From NCBI GenBank assembly GCA_018971625.1, contig JAGXAJ010000009.1, positions 1 to 64,000 on the forward strand: a stretch of DNA of 64,000 bases. Direction: 5' to 3'. Below the pieces are notes generated by a model. It did no database searches. It was not told where the DNA came from and was given only the letters and a program-made list of their open reading frames with translations. The stretch is from Pseudomonadota bacterium. Its GTDB lineage: Bacteria; Pseudomonadota; Alphaproteobacteria; Rhizobiales; Xanthobacteraceae. Numbering within the stretch: the stretch's first letter is position 1; each line of letters opens with the position of its first letter. Below are positions 40,309 to 49,814 of this stretch, in pieces. The position numbers and the translations under genes were made by a program.

Positions 40309-40662
40309 TCACAGTCTTGCCCCGCCCGCATAAATCCGGACCAACGAACTCACCGGCGGGTCGATTTGGGTTGATCCAACCGCTTGGCGCAGGGCGCGAA
40401 TGGCCGATCTGATCAGGCGATCGATGATCTGATCGAGCGTCTTTTCCTCCTCTTCGTCGCGTTCGACCGTCCCCGATACATCTGTCAGGACGTCGAGCGA
40501 CAGCGCGAGCTGTACGATCGCGCTGAACGATTGTTTTGGGTGAGCGAACGCAGGAAAAGCCCTTTTCGGGCCGATTTCGATCGTTAGACAGGCGAGCCAA
40601 CGCAACACGCTGATATCTGACCGGATGGTCGTCCTGCTGGGATCGCCACTAATCTCGGGCAC
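40309..40662 (-). CDS. Hypothetical protein (low support)
   Basis: 117-aa ORF starting within the putative attR; acidic stretch VERDEEEEKTLDQIIDRLI. Confidence 0.25.
   Translation of the reverse strand: MPEISGDPSRTTIRSDISVLRWLACLTIEIGPKRAFPAFAHPKQSFSAIVQLALSLDVLTDVSGTVERDEEEEKTLDQIIDRLIRSAIRALRQAVGSTQIDPPVSSLVRIYAGGARL
40632..40652 (+). repeat. Putative attR: 21-bp direct repeat of the tRNA-Arg 3' end
   Basis: TCCTGCTGGGATCGCCACTAA identical to 39351-39371. Confidence 0.6.
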
Positions 40663-40964
40663 TTTCTGAATGTTTGCCCGTCAGGTTCATGTCGCCGTTT
40701 GTCGTAACTATTCCCTTCTTGTTTCAATGAGTTACGGATGGCGCCGCAGGTCCTGGACGCGCTTTTTTTGCCCGTCAGAAAGGCCGGTCGCTCTCCTGCC
40801 GGAAGCAAAGCGAGCGCTGGCGTTCGCAAATTCGATCATGCTAGCTTGCGCGTCGGCGGCACGGCGAAAAAAGGTCCAAAAGTATCTGTCGATCTGGTTG
40901 TTCTTGATCGTGAAAAATTGGAGCCTATCTTGCCGGTCACATCTCATCGTTGGCTCCCGCAAAA

Positions 40965-41336
40965 ATGAATTTATTGCTGACTATTGCATTTGGCGTCGTC
41001 GGACTCGTTTTGAGCTATGGATTTTCTGTTCCCCCAGATGTCTCAGCGTTCCGGCTCATAGCAGCGGTTGGAGTGATGGTTGGATTTCAACTGGGTCAAC
41101 TTGCTCGCAGGTTCGTAAGGCCGCGCCCTAAAAGGTTCCTGACTTTAATCGTGAGCGCACTGTTCTTCCTTTACTTTGCGTTTGCGTATGTCCAAACGTT
41201 TCAAATCGGATCAGCCAATACATCAGATATCGTGAACCTGGGTGTGCTGCTCGGCTTGTCTTTTTTCTGGCTAGGATTTTTATTGCCCTTCACACGTGTT
41301 CCGAACGCAATCCAAAGCCTGTGGTCGAAGGGCTAG
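40965..41336 (+). CDS. Small multi-TM membrane protein, unknown function
   Basis: MNLLLTIAFGVVGLVLSYGFSV...LTLIVSALFFLYFAFAYVQTF...LGVLLGLSFFWLGFLLPF. Confidence 0.6.
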   Translation: MNLLLTIAFGVVGLVLSYGFSVPPDVSAFRLIAAVGVMVGFQLGQLARRFVRPRPKRFLTLIVSALFFLYFAFAYVQTFQIGSANTSDIVNLGVLLGLSFFWLGFLLPFTRVPNAIQSLWSKG

Positions 41337-41601
41337 CAAGCGTTTCGCGAGGCGCTCTCGAGATTAATCGACAAATTGGGCGCCTGTTTTTCCATCACCA
41401 ATCACAACGACGCTGCAGTTCCAATGACATCGTTCGTGATCCTCAGTTGCCCGCTTTGAAAATGGCAGTGGCGTCATTTGGATTCGGAGCTATTTTCCGA
41501 TGACGGAACCTCAGCGGACTCTCAAGAGGGGAAAGGTTGCGTCGCAAGGTCGAACCAATGTTGACGCGCATCATCTTCATTCCGCGGAGAATGGAGCAAT
41601 T

Positions 41602-42009
41602 ATGACCGAGACTGTTGATCCAACCGACGACGTGGCTGGGCTGGTGGAGAGATTGCGGCAAGACGCCGACATGCTCAAGGATGGCTACCAGCGCAACCTC
41701 ACTGAACTTTGGCACGGCATCGTTGTGAAGGATGCCGCGAAGGCATGTGCGGCGGCCGCCGACCTCCTTGAAGCTCAGGCCAGGGCGCTGAGTGCGGCGG
41801 AGGCGGAACGGGATGCGTTGGATCACTCGCACCGGTCAATCGGCGAGCAACTCGGCAGGGAAGGCAGGCGTCGTATTGCTGCCGAAACCAGGTTGAAGGA
41901 AGCGGAGAAGGTGATCGGACGCTGGATTTCGTGGTGCGACGAGTGGCACGCCGGGAAGCCGCATCCTGCCGATAATCTGGCGGCCGCCCGCGCGTTTCTC
42001 GGCCGTTAG
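41602..42009 (+). CDS. Coiled-coil hypothetical protein (phage-accessory-like composition)
   Basis: MTETVDPTDDVAGLVERLRQDADMLKD...AAADLLEAQARALSAAEAERDAL. Confidence 0.55.
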   Translation: MTETVDPTDDVAGLVERLRQDADMLKDGYQRNLTELWHGIVVKDAAKACAAAADLLEAQARALSAAEAERDALDHSHRSIGEQLGREGRRRIAAETRLKEAEKVIGRWISWCDEWHAGKPHPADNLAAARAFLGR

Positions 42010-42170
42010 TTTCAAGCGCAACGAGACGAATTGGAACGGGCCTATAGAGCGCGCAGCACGTTGCGGGACGCCGGTCGAGGTGAAGAGAACGGTTCGCCTT
42101 TCGGGGCTATTAGTCAGCGGCCTATGGCAAGACGCCATCTGTACAGCAACAGCCTTATCGGAGGATAGAG

Positions 42171-42332
42171 ATGCCGGATTGGATTCTAGCGCCGATCTGC
42201 CTAGCCGCCGTTGCCGGCTTTATCTGGTTTGCATTCAGGCAGGGGCTAAAGGTGAAGCCCGATCGGGAGAACCGGGACAATTGGGACCGCTTTGGGGGTC
42301 CCCCTGATGGTCATCCCGGGAGCCCAAACTGA
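42171..42332 (+). CDS. Small membrane protein, 53 aa (below the ORF-track cutoff)
   Basis: ATG at 42171: MPDWILAPICLAAVAGFIWFAFRQGLKVKPDRENRDNWDRFGGPPDGHPGSPN*. Confidence 0.5.
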   Translation: MPDWILAPICLAAVAGFIWFAFRQGLKVKPDRENRDNWDRFGGPPDGHPGSPN

Positions 42333-42559
42333 GAATGTCGGCGCCGCCTCGTCAGCGGTCCAGCTTGAATATCTTGGCATGGGCGGCGAGAACACGCTGT
42401 CTGCGTCAAATTGCTGACCTCTACCGGTCGTTCCGGACGGAGTCGAACAGCTTGACGTTGAGCAGCCAGCCACCTGCTGGCGTGACCGTCTGGCCACACT
42501 TTCAGCGCGAGTGTATCGGCTGGGTTGTACCGCGTGATCCGCTTGGCTTAAATCCGGGC

Positions 42560-42727
42560 ATGAAGGATCAAGCCCCCTCGCCGATCGGCATCGTCACCTG
42601 CCCAAACTGCCGGGTCGAGATGCCGCGCGTATCGCTCAGAGCCTCGGAAACTGACAGCCCGCTTCACGAAGCGATCTACCGGTGCCCGCAGTGCGAGATC
42701 GAAACGAAGCGCTGGATAACGCCCTAG
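42560..42727 (+). CDS. Small zinc-ribbon-like hypothetical protein
   Basis: MKDQAPSPIGIVTCPNCRVEMPRVSLRASETDSPLHEAIYRCPQCEIETKRWITP; two CPxC motifs. Confidence 0.6.
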   Translation: MKDQAPSPIGIVTCPNCRVEMPRVSLRASETDSPLHEAIYRCPQCEIETKRWITP

Positions 42728-42885
42728 GCATCGTGCCGAGCAAAAGACCGGCCGGGGCTTTACTAGCGCGGTGCCCTGACCTTGCGATATCCAGGCGACA
42801 GGCAGGAAAAGATGCTTGAATTTGAAATGTTCGTGCGCCAGATGATCAAACCGCACTGCACCGGCTATAAATGGAGCACTAAACG

Positions 42886-43137
42886 ATGTTTCGACTGAGA
42901 ACTGAATCCCATCACGACGAGCCTGACGAAAAAGATTTCGAAACCGCTCCCGAGGCGATCGACTATGCCGTTCGCTGGTTTTTAGAGGGATATGCCAACG
43001 ATACGATAGATAACGATGGGCGGGCGCGGGCACGAGCAGACGTTCCCAGGCTGAGAGCCGCCTTACAGGCGGGTCAGGAATTTACGTGCGATAAGTTCAA
43101 CGAACGCATTTCGGTCATCCCGGCACCCGAGTCATAG
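42886..43137 (+). CDS. Hypothetical protein
   Basis: 83 aa MFRLRTESHHDEPDEKDFETAPEAIDYAVRWFLEGYANDTIDND... Confidence 0.45.
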   Translation: MFRLRTESHHDEPDEKDFETAPEAIDYAVRWFLEGYANDTIDNDGRARARADVPRLRAALQAGQEFTCDKFNERISVIPAPES

Positions 43138-43350
43138 CCACATGGTGATCGCCGCCGCCTGGGAAACTCGCCAGTCCGACGAGGAACCGGCGGCGAACGC
43201 CGCAAGCATCACCTGCCGAATACAAGGCGGCGCTCAATCTCGCCTTTGCGCGGCTGCGCCACCATAGAGCGGAGGAACAATCGATTGCCGCGGCGGTCCA
43301 ATTGACGAGCAGGGTAAAGGAAATGGCACTCGGCCAGAGAGGCAACGACA

Positions 43351-43743
43351 ATGGAAATCACCCAGTTTGAGCTCGAAGCATCGCGAGATGGAAAATTCAT
43401 CATCTTCACCGCGGGGCAGACGGATCAAGAACCGATCTCTCTGAGTATTCCGTGCGAGGTTATCGGTGAGATGGTCGTTGGTTTGCTGAGCACTTCGACG
43501 GTCTGTGCTCGGTTGAATGACTCCACCTCGCAAGGGTTTTCAGGAGTTGCCGATCAGTCCGAAGGCGCTTTCGCGCTGGCCAATGGTATCGCTTTGCAAG
43601 ACATTACGGATAGACCTGACGTGGTCGCCCTGACCTTTCTGTTTGGACAGACGCAGGTCGCAATAGGATTGTCCCGGGTAGCCTTACAACCGTTAGGGTC
43701 GGCCCTGTTAGCAGCAACGGCTGATACATCAAAACCTCAATAG
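43351..43743 (+). CDS. Hypothetical protein
   Basis: 130 aa MEITQFELEASRDGKFIIFTAGQTDQEPISLSIPCEVIGEMV... Confidence 0.55.
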   Translation: MEITQFELEASRDGKFIIFTAGQTDQEPISLSIPCEVIGEMVVGLLSTSTVCARLNDSTSQGFSGVADQSEGAFALANGIALQDITDRPDVVALTFLFGQTQVAIGLSRVALQPLGSALLAATADTSKPQ

Positions 43744-43980
43744 GTCGGTCGGCTATCAGACCGCATACCCTTGGCGGCATCCCTTCAAGACTGATCGGCG
43801 GAGCTTTTCCTTGGCGCGACTTATTAGAAGTTGGAGTGAAGGTTACAAGTTGGAGTGAAGGTCGGAGTCCTCCGGTCAGCGCGCGGTGGTCCTCCCGGAT
43901 TCCTGTTCCTTCGCGGGAACTCCTGAGTTCATCGGCCGTTGGTCCGCACGCTCTTCATCCCAGCGCATTTCTGACTTTTA

Positions 43981-44015
43981 GCCGCCCCCGGTAGCCTTCG
44001 AGGGCGGTTTTTTTT
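43981..44015 (+). terminator. Rho-independent terminator
   Basis: CCGCCC...GGGCGG followed by TTTTTTTT. Confidence 0.7.
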
Positions 44016-44214
44016 GCGCCGAAACGAAGAATCTTAAAAAACGCGCCCGCTGTGCCCAACGGCGGTGGATTCTCCAGTTCGCCGGGACGGCTGCCGCCGT
44101 CACCTGCGGCGCGGCGCGCCAGCGAGACGAGGGCCTTATCGAAACGATTCCCGAACGGAACCATACCGACCTCCTGGCCGTTTAGTTCTAGAGAGAAGCT
44201 GGCGGAGGCACAAA

Positions 44215-44328
44215 GTGGATAGTGAAACGAAGCACGAGATCCTTGTTATCGCCCTCAGCACGCTAATGGCAATCCCCGTGGTTGCGGGCTTGGGCTTTGT
44301 CGCGGTGACCGGATTGATCGCCATGTAA
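44215..44328 (+). CDS. Small single-TM protein (37 aa, GTG start)
   Basis: MDSETKHEILVIALSTLMAIPVVAGLGFVAVTGLIAM; GAGAGAAG/GGCGGAGG purine-rich stretch upstream. Confidence 0.4.
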   Translation: MDSETKHEILVIALSTLMAIPVVAGLGFVAVTGLIAM

Positions 44329-44352
44329 AAAGGGGGCTGCAGGAGAGAGCCC

Positions 44353-44541
44353 ATGGAAAAAACAATTTTGATATTAGTTGCCTCCTGGTTCGCATTCGAC
44401 GCCCTGGTTGTTGGCGTGCTGCTCACGCGGCAATCACGATCTCGGCGTGCTCTCTATCGCTGGGTGATCGGCGCTCCCGCGCCTGCTCGACCGCCGCAGT
44501 TCGCCCGTGCCCAGGTCGTAGCCCATAGACGCCGCCACTGA
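44353..44541 (+). CDS. Small single-TM hypothetical protein
   Basis: MEKTILILVASWFAFDALVVGVLLTRQSRSRRALYRWV... Confidence 0.45.
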   Translation: MEKTILILVASWFAFDALVVGVLLTRQSRSRRALYRWVIGAPAPARPPQFARAQVVAHRRRH

Positions 44542-44651
44542 CGCATCCGCGTTGGCACCACCCCTGCTTCCGGACCTCTCGAGCGAGCATGCGCTTTCGG
44601 ACCGGGTAAATTCGGTCGGCGCGCCCGTACCCGGAAACGCGCCGATCGACA

Positions 44652-45140
44652 TTACGCAGCTTCAGCATTGACCGCGGAAGCGGCGATCTTGCTAAGCGTG
44701 TCGTCAGTCTTTTTCTCTTCCGACAGGGTGGCATCGAGCAGCTTGACGGCATCGTTCATGTTCAGCTTTCCTGCCCATGCCTTCAGCGTGCCGTAACGCG
44801 AAATCTCGTAATGCTCGACGGCCTGCGCCGCAGCGAGAAGGCCGGCGTCCATCGCAGGCATCCCTTCATATTCTTCCATGATCTCCTTGCCTTCATCGAG
44901 GATTCCCTCGATGGCATCGCATTTCTTTCCGCGCGCCGCTTTTCCAGTGAGTTCGAAGATCTGTTCGAGCCGCTCGATCTGATCCTCTGTTTCGTCGTGG
45001 TGCTTCTCGAAGGCCGCGCGAAGCTGATCCGACTGCGCCGCTTTCGCCATTTTGGGAAGCGCTCTGTAGATCTGTTTTTCGGCGTAGTAGATGTCCTTCA
45101 ATGTATCGAGGAAAAGATCGTTGAGCGTTTTGTCTGACAT
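44652..45140 (-). CDS. YciE/YciF family (DUF892) ferritin-like protein
   Basis: MSDKTLNDLFLDTLKDIYYAEKQIYRALPKMAKAAQS...KHHDETEDQIERLEQIFE. Confidence 0.9.
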   Translation of the reverse strand: MSDKTLNDLFLDTLKDIYYAEKQIYRALPKMAKAAQSDQLRAAFEKHHDETEDQIERLEQIFELTGKAARGKKCDAIEGILDEGKEIMEEYEGMPAMDAGLLAAAQAVEHYEISRYGTLKAWAGKLNMNDAVKLLDATLSEEKKTDDTLSKIAASAVNAEAA

Positions 45141-45291
45141 GATGAATCCCAAGGATGAAAGTTGTGGCAATCAAACGGCAACCGTTGAAGTTGGTTCCTA
45201 GTCCATGCGGCGCAGCCGAAACCGCGATTAGGAACTTCGGTTGTCTCTGAAGATTGAGTGATTGTCTGCCCCAGTTCGAAGGGAGCAGCAG

Positions 45292-45486
45292 ATGGCAGTT
45301 GAGGCAAACAAAATCGTTGCCGGCGCTGAGAGCGGCCAGTTCCCCAGCAACACTCAGACAAGCGAGAAGACACCTCCAGGTCTTGAAGTTGTTTTCTTCA
45401 TTGGAGCGGTCGTGCTGCTCGTCGCGCTCATCTATGGCATGCTGAGCTATCGGTACCGCCATCGCTACCGTCATCACGAAACGTAG
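45292..45486 (+). CDS. Small membrane protein
   Basis: MAVEANKIVAGAESGQFPSNTQTSEKTPPGLEVVFFIGAVVLLVALIYGMLSYRYRHRYRHHET. Confidence 0.5.
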   Translation: MAVEANKIVAGAESGQFPSNTQTSEKTPPGLEVVFFIGAVVLLVALIYGMLSYRYRHRYRHHET

Positions 45487-45604
45487 CAACAGGCAGATTG
45501 TCGTTGCGTGACTGCCGGGGAAGCGGCTGACGCGGGCGCGTCGCCAAGCGCCAACCAACTGGCCAGCGAAGATCGAACAATTTGGAATACGACAGGAGTT
45601 TTTC

Positions 45605-45739
45605 GTGACCTCAGACAATGCCAACGTTAACCGGCCTGTTGAACCAAACGGCGTCGAACCGTCACTCTCGGAAGATGATCTCCAGCGAGAGCAGCTCGGA
45701 CAGCGCGGTGTTCCGGGTAAACGGACCCGGCAAAAATGA
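45605..45739 (+). CDS. Small hydrophilic hypothetical protein (44 aa, GTG start)
   Basis: MTSDNANVNRPVEPNGVEPSLSEDDLQREQLGQRGVPGKRTRQK*; AGGAG upstream. Confidence 0.35.
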   Translation: MTSDNANVNRPVEPNGVEPSLSEDDLQREQLGQRGVPGKRTRQK

Positions 45740-46146
45740 CGCCGCAGCGCGCCAAAAAAACACGGGCACAGGGTGACGGGCATACTTCCTGAAAGTCATG
45801 ATAGATGCACAACATAGATGCACGACGATCGACCGGATCGCTCGGAAACCAGCGGACGAGATAGCCCGCTGCACTAATCCGCATTCAGTGCAGGCGAAGA
45901 AAAAGATTGGCGTATTCGATGGCCGCAGACGCGATCGCCGCGCTCAAGAACAACGCCGGGAGCCACCATCCGTGCATCGCAAAGTATCCTGACGATAATC
46001 CCGCAAATCAGATGATCCTGTAAATCATAGGTCTGGGTTCGGCGCAGGCCTAATCAAGCTTCAGTAATGTAGATGACAAAAGCCGTGATTGCCACAGGAA
46101 GCAGTACCTTTCCGCCGCAAAAAATAACGGGCGATTGAGCAGTGCT

Positions 46147-46272
46147 TCAGGCCGCCCGTTTGGCGAGGACCGATTTCGGCTGTTGGGCAAAGTGCGCGTC
46201 ATAATGCGCAATCGTCAGCATGGCGGCGCAGATGAAAACCGTAAATGCGATAATCGATGCTTTGAACAACAT
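46147..46272 (-). CDS. Small membrane/secreted peptide (41 aa, below ORF-track cutoff)
   Basis: MLFKASIIAFTVFICAAMLTIAHYDAHFAQQPKSVLAKRAA*; GGGAGAAGG upstream. Confidence 0.45.
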   Translation of the reverse strand: MLFKASIIAFTVFICAAMLTIAHYDAHFAQQPKSVLAKRAA

Positions 46273-46399
46273 GACCTTCTCCCTTAGTTGCAAAGGTATG
46301 TCGGACCGCCCGGATCGCCAGTTCGATTACCGGGATTTAACGTGTGATGGACCTCACATCCGTGACCAAACGCGCTGGGCTCGGTGGTCAGAAAGCGCT

Positions 46400-46710
46400 T
46401 GGCAACACATTCGCTGATTTGCCCATCGGGCAATTCTGTCGCATCCATTATTCTCGATCGCCGTGGCAAATCAGCGGCACTTCTGAGGCATCCCGGACCC
46501 GCAAGGGCGCGTATCGTGAGCGTCACGGGCCTTGGACGGGATGCGATGGACGCAAGCCGCGCACGAAACGAACAACTTAGCTTTCGGACAGCGAAGTCGT
46601 CCCGGTCCTGACGTGCCGGCGTCAAGCCTTACGAAATTGTTCGCAGGCGACGGCGCAAGGGAGTCCGGTCGCCCAAGAAAGTCCGGTTATCCGGGAGAAC
46701 ACGCCGCGCT
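46400..46710 (-). repeat. Intergenic repetitive element, copy 2 (same family as 405-760)
   Basis: Reverse complement shares ordered blocks with 405-760; contains TGATTTGCCCATCGGGCAA palindrome. Confidence 0.5.
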
Positions 46711-46831
46711 GACGTTTTCCCCTGCCATCCGAAAAATCGCGCCGGTCTTAGCCGAACGTCGCAACCGTCCGGCCCAAAAATACCGCAATCCCCATTACGA
46801 AATCGGCCGACTTCGATGGGGAATTGCCAGA

Positions 46832-47077
46832 ATGCAACTCATCACCAAAACTATATCCGCAGCGATCGTTATCCTTGCCGTTGCTGCAGCACCGGCGCTG
46901 GCGCGAACTTCCGAGGTCGCAAGATCCGGCAGCGAAATAGCGCCAACGCCATGCCATGCCTATGAGCAAAATCCCGACGGCTCCTGGAAAGAGCTGTCCT
47001 GCGCGGAAAATGGCTTGAGGCCGGCCCCCGCTCCCGCCCGGATTTCGACGCGGAACGAAGGCAAAACCGCCCGGTAG
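46832..47077 (+). CDS. Small secreted hypothetical protein
   Basis: Signal peptide MQLITKTISAAIVILAVAAAPALA then RTSEVARSGSEIAPTPCHAYEQNPDGSWKELSC. Confidence 0.6.
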   Translation: MQLITKTISAAIVILAVAAAPALARTSEVARSGSEIAPTPCHAYEQNPDGSWKELSCAENGLRPAPAPARISTRNEGKTAR

Positions 47078-47089
47078 CCGCGGAGCCTG

Positions 47090-47196
47090 CCAGAGCGTTT
47101 TCGAACGAAGTGGATACCGGTTCGCCTAAAGAAAACGCGTCAAAACAAGAATCTAGAACCTCGTTCCGATTCCATCAGAACAGAAAAGGCTCTAGC
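47090..47196. repeat. Rhizobiales-type palindromic intergenic repeat
   Basis: AGAGCGTTTTCGAACGAAGTGGATACCGGTTCGC...GTTCCGATTCCATCAGAACAGAAAAGGCTCT; inverted ends. Confidence 0.5.
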
Positions 47197-47629
47197 GTAG
47201 CGAAATGGCCAGACCGCTCAAATCGGCATTGACCATTAGCCCGGTCTGCCGCCCGCTCAATTGCAGGACTGCGCCCTTCTCGTTGGTCAGAACGATCGCC
47301 CGCACGCCGGTTCCAACCGCCGCACCTGCGCCGCCCGCCCCGTAGACGCCTGCGACGTCGGAAGGTCGGTATATGTTGCTCACCGTACCCGACAAGTAGG
47401 TCTGTGACGCGCCGAACACAAAACCTGCATCCAGTCCGCCGATCGACAACCGATACCGCCGGCCGTGGAAATACAGCACGCCGCTGCCGCCGGAGGCACC
47501 GATAAACCATCCGCCTTTCAGCACGGAAATGTGGATGATTCCGCTATCGGCACGCGCGGCGAATGAAACGCTCGCGGCCGAGATCGCCAAAAGCGCAGTT
47601 AAAATGATCCGATATCCAAACGACCGCAT
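47192..47629 (-). CDS. Secreted Gly-rich hypothetical protein
   Basis: Signal peptide MRSFGYRIILTALLAISAASVSFAARA then IIHISVLKGGWFIGASGGSGVLYFHGRRYRLSIGG. Confidence 0.7.
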   Translation of the reverse strand: MRSFGYRIILTALLAISAASVSFAARADSGIIHISVLKGGWFIGASGGSGVLYFHGRRYRLSIGGLDAGFVFGASQTYLSGTVSNIYRPSDVAGVYGAGGAGAAVGTGVRAIVLTNEKGAVLQLSGRQTGLMVNADLSGLAISLR

Positions 47630-47799
47630 GCAAGTTCCTCCTAGTTTCGTCTTATGCGCAACGTGACAGGGATTCGCGAAAAGAAAAGCGGGATTGGGCG
47701 ACACGAGATTTTTCCTGCCGTGGTTCGAAAGTGGGATTGATTTTCCGCTGTTTGGATCGATCCTCAAGTCATTCGGCTTCACAGGGGGGAATCGACCAG

Positions 47800-48194
47800 A
47801 TGGAATACCTGAAGACTCACGGCTGTCGTTGGGCGGTTGTTTTGATGGCCCCAAGGGCGATACCGGCCCTGCCGGTGTTGCCGGTCCTGCGGGGCCTCCG
47901 GGGCCGGCTGGGCCGGCGGGCCCGCAAGGTCCACCCGGCATCGCGGGCAAGGACGGCGTGCAAGGACCTCCCGGCCCCGGCAGCGCTGTCTATGCCAAAT
48001 CGCTCGACAGCAATGCCTGCGGTCCGGTCGGCTGCACCTCGGAATGCGGATCAGGCGAGATCATCGCCGCCGCAACCTGCCTGTCGAGCGAAGGTCGTCC
48101 CCTGCAGCCCAGCATCCACAGTGGCGGCAGCGCCTGGACGGTGTCGTGCCCGACGCCCGCCAACGGCATGGTTCTGCTCTGCGCCAAGAAGTGA
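47800..48194 (+). pseudogene. Collagen-like (Gly-X-Y) repeat protein, probably frameshifted near the N-terminus
   Basis: [45 protein letters not shown] in the 47694-48194 frame; SD and signal-like [17 protein letters not shown] start at 47800 in another frame. Confidence 0.5.
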
Positions 48195-48253
48195 GGGAGG
48201 GGTAATTTTTACCGGCGTGATCGCCGGCCGCATGCGCGCGCTCGTACACAGCA

Positions 48254-49057
48254 TCATTGCCCGATCGCATCGCCGACATCGTGCCAGATCTGGTCCTTCA
48301 GTGCGATTAGCGCCGGCGGCGGCAACGATGCCGGCGGTTCGGTTCGCTTGACGCCGTTGGCGACCAGGCTGCCGATCTCAATTTCGCCATCGGTGTAATA
48401 GGGATCGCCGCCACCATTGCGGCCGAACAAGGTCGGCCCGATTCCTGAGATCTGGAAGACGGCGTCAAGCATCCCGGCAGCGGTCAAATCCCGCATCAGC
48501 AGGTGGCGCTCTGCGTCGATGTCAGCGCCAATGTGATGGGTGACCTGGCCGGTATAGTGGCTCAGGCCCACGCCGCGATCATAGGTCACGGCGCCAAGCC
48601 AAACCGGGCGGCCATCGGTTCCCTTTTTCAGCACCTGCCAGAATCGAACGTGATGGCGGCGGTCGGCGCTCTTGCCATCGGGCTTCTCAAACGCGAGTTG
48701 CTCCTTCTTGCCCTGGTAGTAGAGCGGACTGACGGGCGCATCGTGATAGGGCCGATCGAGCACCACGCTGCCGACGATCGCAATGCTGGTGCGCAGCGTG
48801 ACGGGATCGGCCGGAAACCAGCCTGCGGCCTGCATGGCCCGCAACAGGTCCTCCTGGCTGCCCACCAGCCCGACATTGAGCGCGTCACCGGGAATATCGG
48901 TGCTGGTACGCGTCACCATCGGCAATTCAGCGAGCCCCGGCTCATGCTCGTGGTGCCGCCACAACGCCGGAAGCGCGAGATAGGCGAGCACGAGATAGAG
49001 CAATGCAACGATACCAAGGAGCTGAAATCCACGTCGCCGGCTCGGATGCCAGTCCAT
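48254..49057 (-). CDS. LssY C-terminal-domain membrane-anchored protein
   Basis: N-terminal TM FQLLGIVALLYLVLAYLALPAL; GSQEDLLRAMQAAGWFPADPVTLRTS; RHHVRFW. Confidence 0.75.
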   Translation of the reverse strand: MDWHPSRRRGFQLLGIVALLYLVLAYLALPALWRHHEHEPGLAELPMVTRTSTDIPGDALNVGLVGSQEDLLRAMQAAGWFPADPVTLRTSIAIVGSVVLDRPYHDAPVSPLYYQGKKEQLAFEKPDGKSADRRHHVRFWQVLKKGTDGRPVWLGAVTYDRGVGLSHYTGQVTHHIGADIDAERHLLMRDLTAAGMLDAVFQISGIGPTLFGRNGGGDPYYTDGEIEIGSLVANGVKRTEPPASLPPPALIALKDQIWHDVGDAIGQ

Positions 49058-49366
49058 TCAAAATTGTTCTCGACTACGCGAAAGGTATGGCGGGATATCG
49101 CGGAACATTCAATGGCTGCCCCAATGTCGCTATCGAACGGAATTCAACATCGTCGGACCCTAACCCTGTGAGATGCACAATCCGGGTTATACCGCCCTGC
49201 AATACGGCGGTCGCGGCGTCGGTTTTCGCACGACACGGCGACCCTCAGGCGGATAATGGATGGCGTCCCCGCGCCGGCGGCGGTACAAGCCCGATGCGGA
49301 TCAAGCAGGCGTCTCGCCATATGCGCCGGCGCTGCGTATGGACCATGAAAATAACAAGGTTTACCG

Positions 49367-49714
49367 ATGAGTGGATTTAAGGAACCTAGCTTCGCAGACC
49401 GTCAGAAGGCGGCTCAGCAAGCCAGGCAAGACATCCTCAACAAATTCCGTGCGCGGCCTGGTCCCGACGATCCCGCGGTGAGGCAGCGGCAAGCGGAGCG
49501 CGAGGCGCAGGCCGCGGCGCGCGCCAAGGCAAGGGAAGCCCGCGAGGCCGAGAAGGCCGAGCGAAAGCGCCGCGACGCCGAGGCGGCAACGGCAGAGGCC
49601 GCGCGGATTGTGCGCGAAAAGGAAGAAGCCGCCGCTCGCGAGCTGGCACTTGAAGCCGAACGCAAAGCCGCGCGCGATGCGCGCTATGCCGCCCGCAAGA
49701 ACCGGAAGAAATAG
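49367..49714 (+). CDS. DUF6481-like coiled-coil protein
   Basis: MSGFKEPSFADRQKAAQQARQDILNKFRARPGPDDPAVRQRQAEREA... Confidence 0.7.
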   Translation: MSGFKEPSFADRQKAAQQARQDILNKFRARPGPDDPAVRQRQAEREAQAAARAKAREAREAEKAERKRRDAEAATAEAARIVREKEEAAARELALEAERKAARDARYAARKNRKK

Positions 49715-49814
49715 CTGCGGCCTTTCACAAGCCATTCCGCACTGTTCGGCAAAACAAGGAGGCAGCGCGGCCCCCAGATCGAGGCGAGCTCGCGCGCAAG
49801 CCAGGCGACGAAGC

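Noticed and set aside
43828-43864. Short duplication AGTTGGAGTGAAGGT
   Set aside because: Two imperfectly spaced short copies only; could be simple slippage with no evident function.
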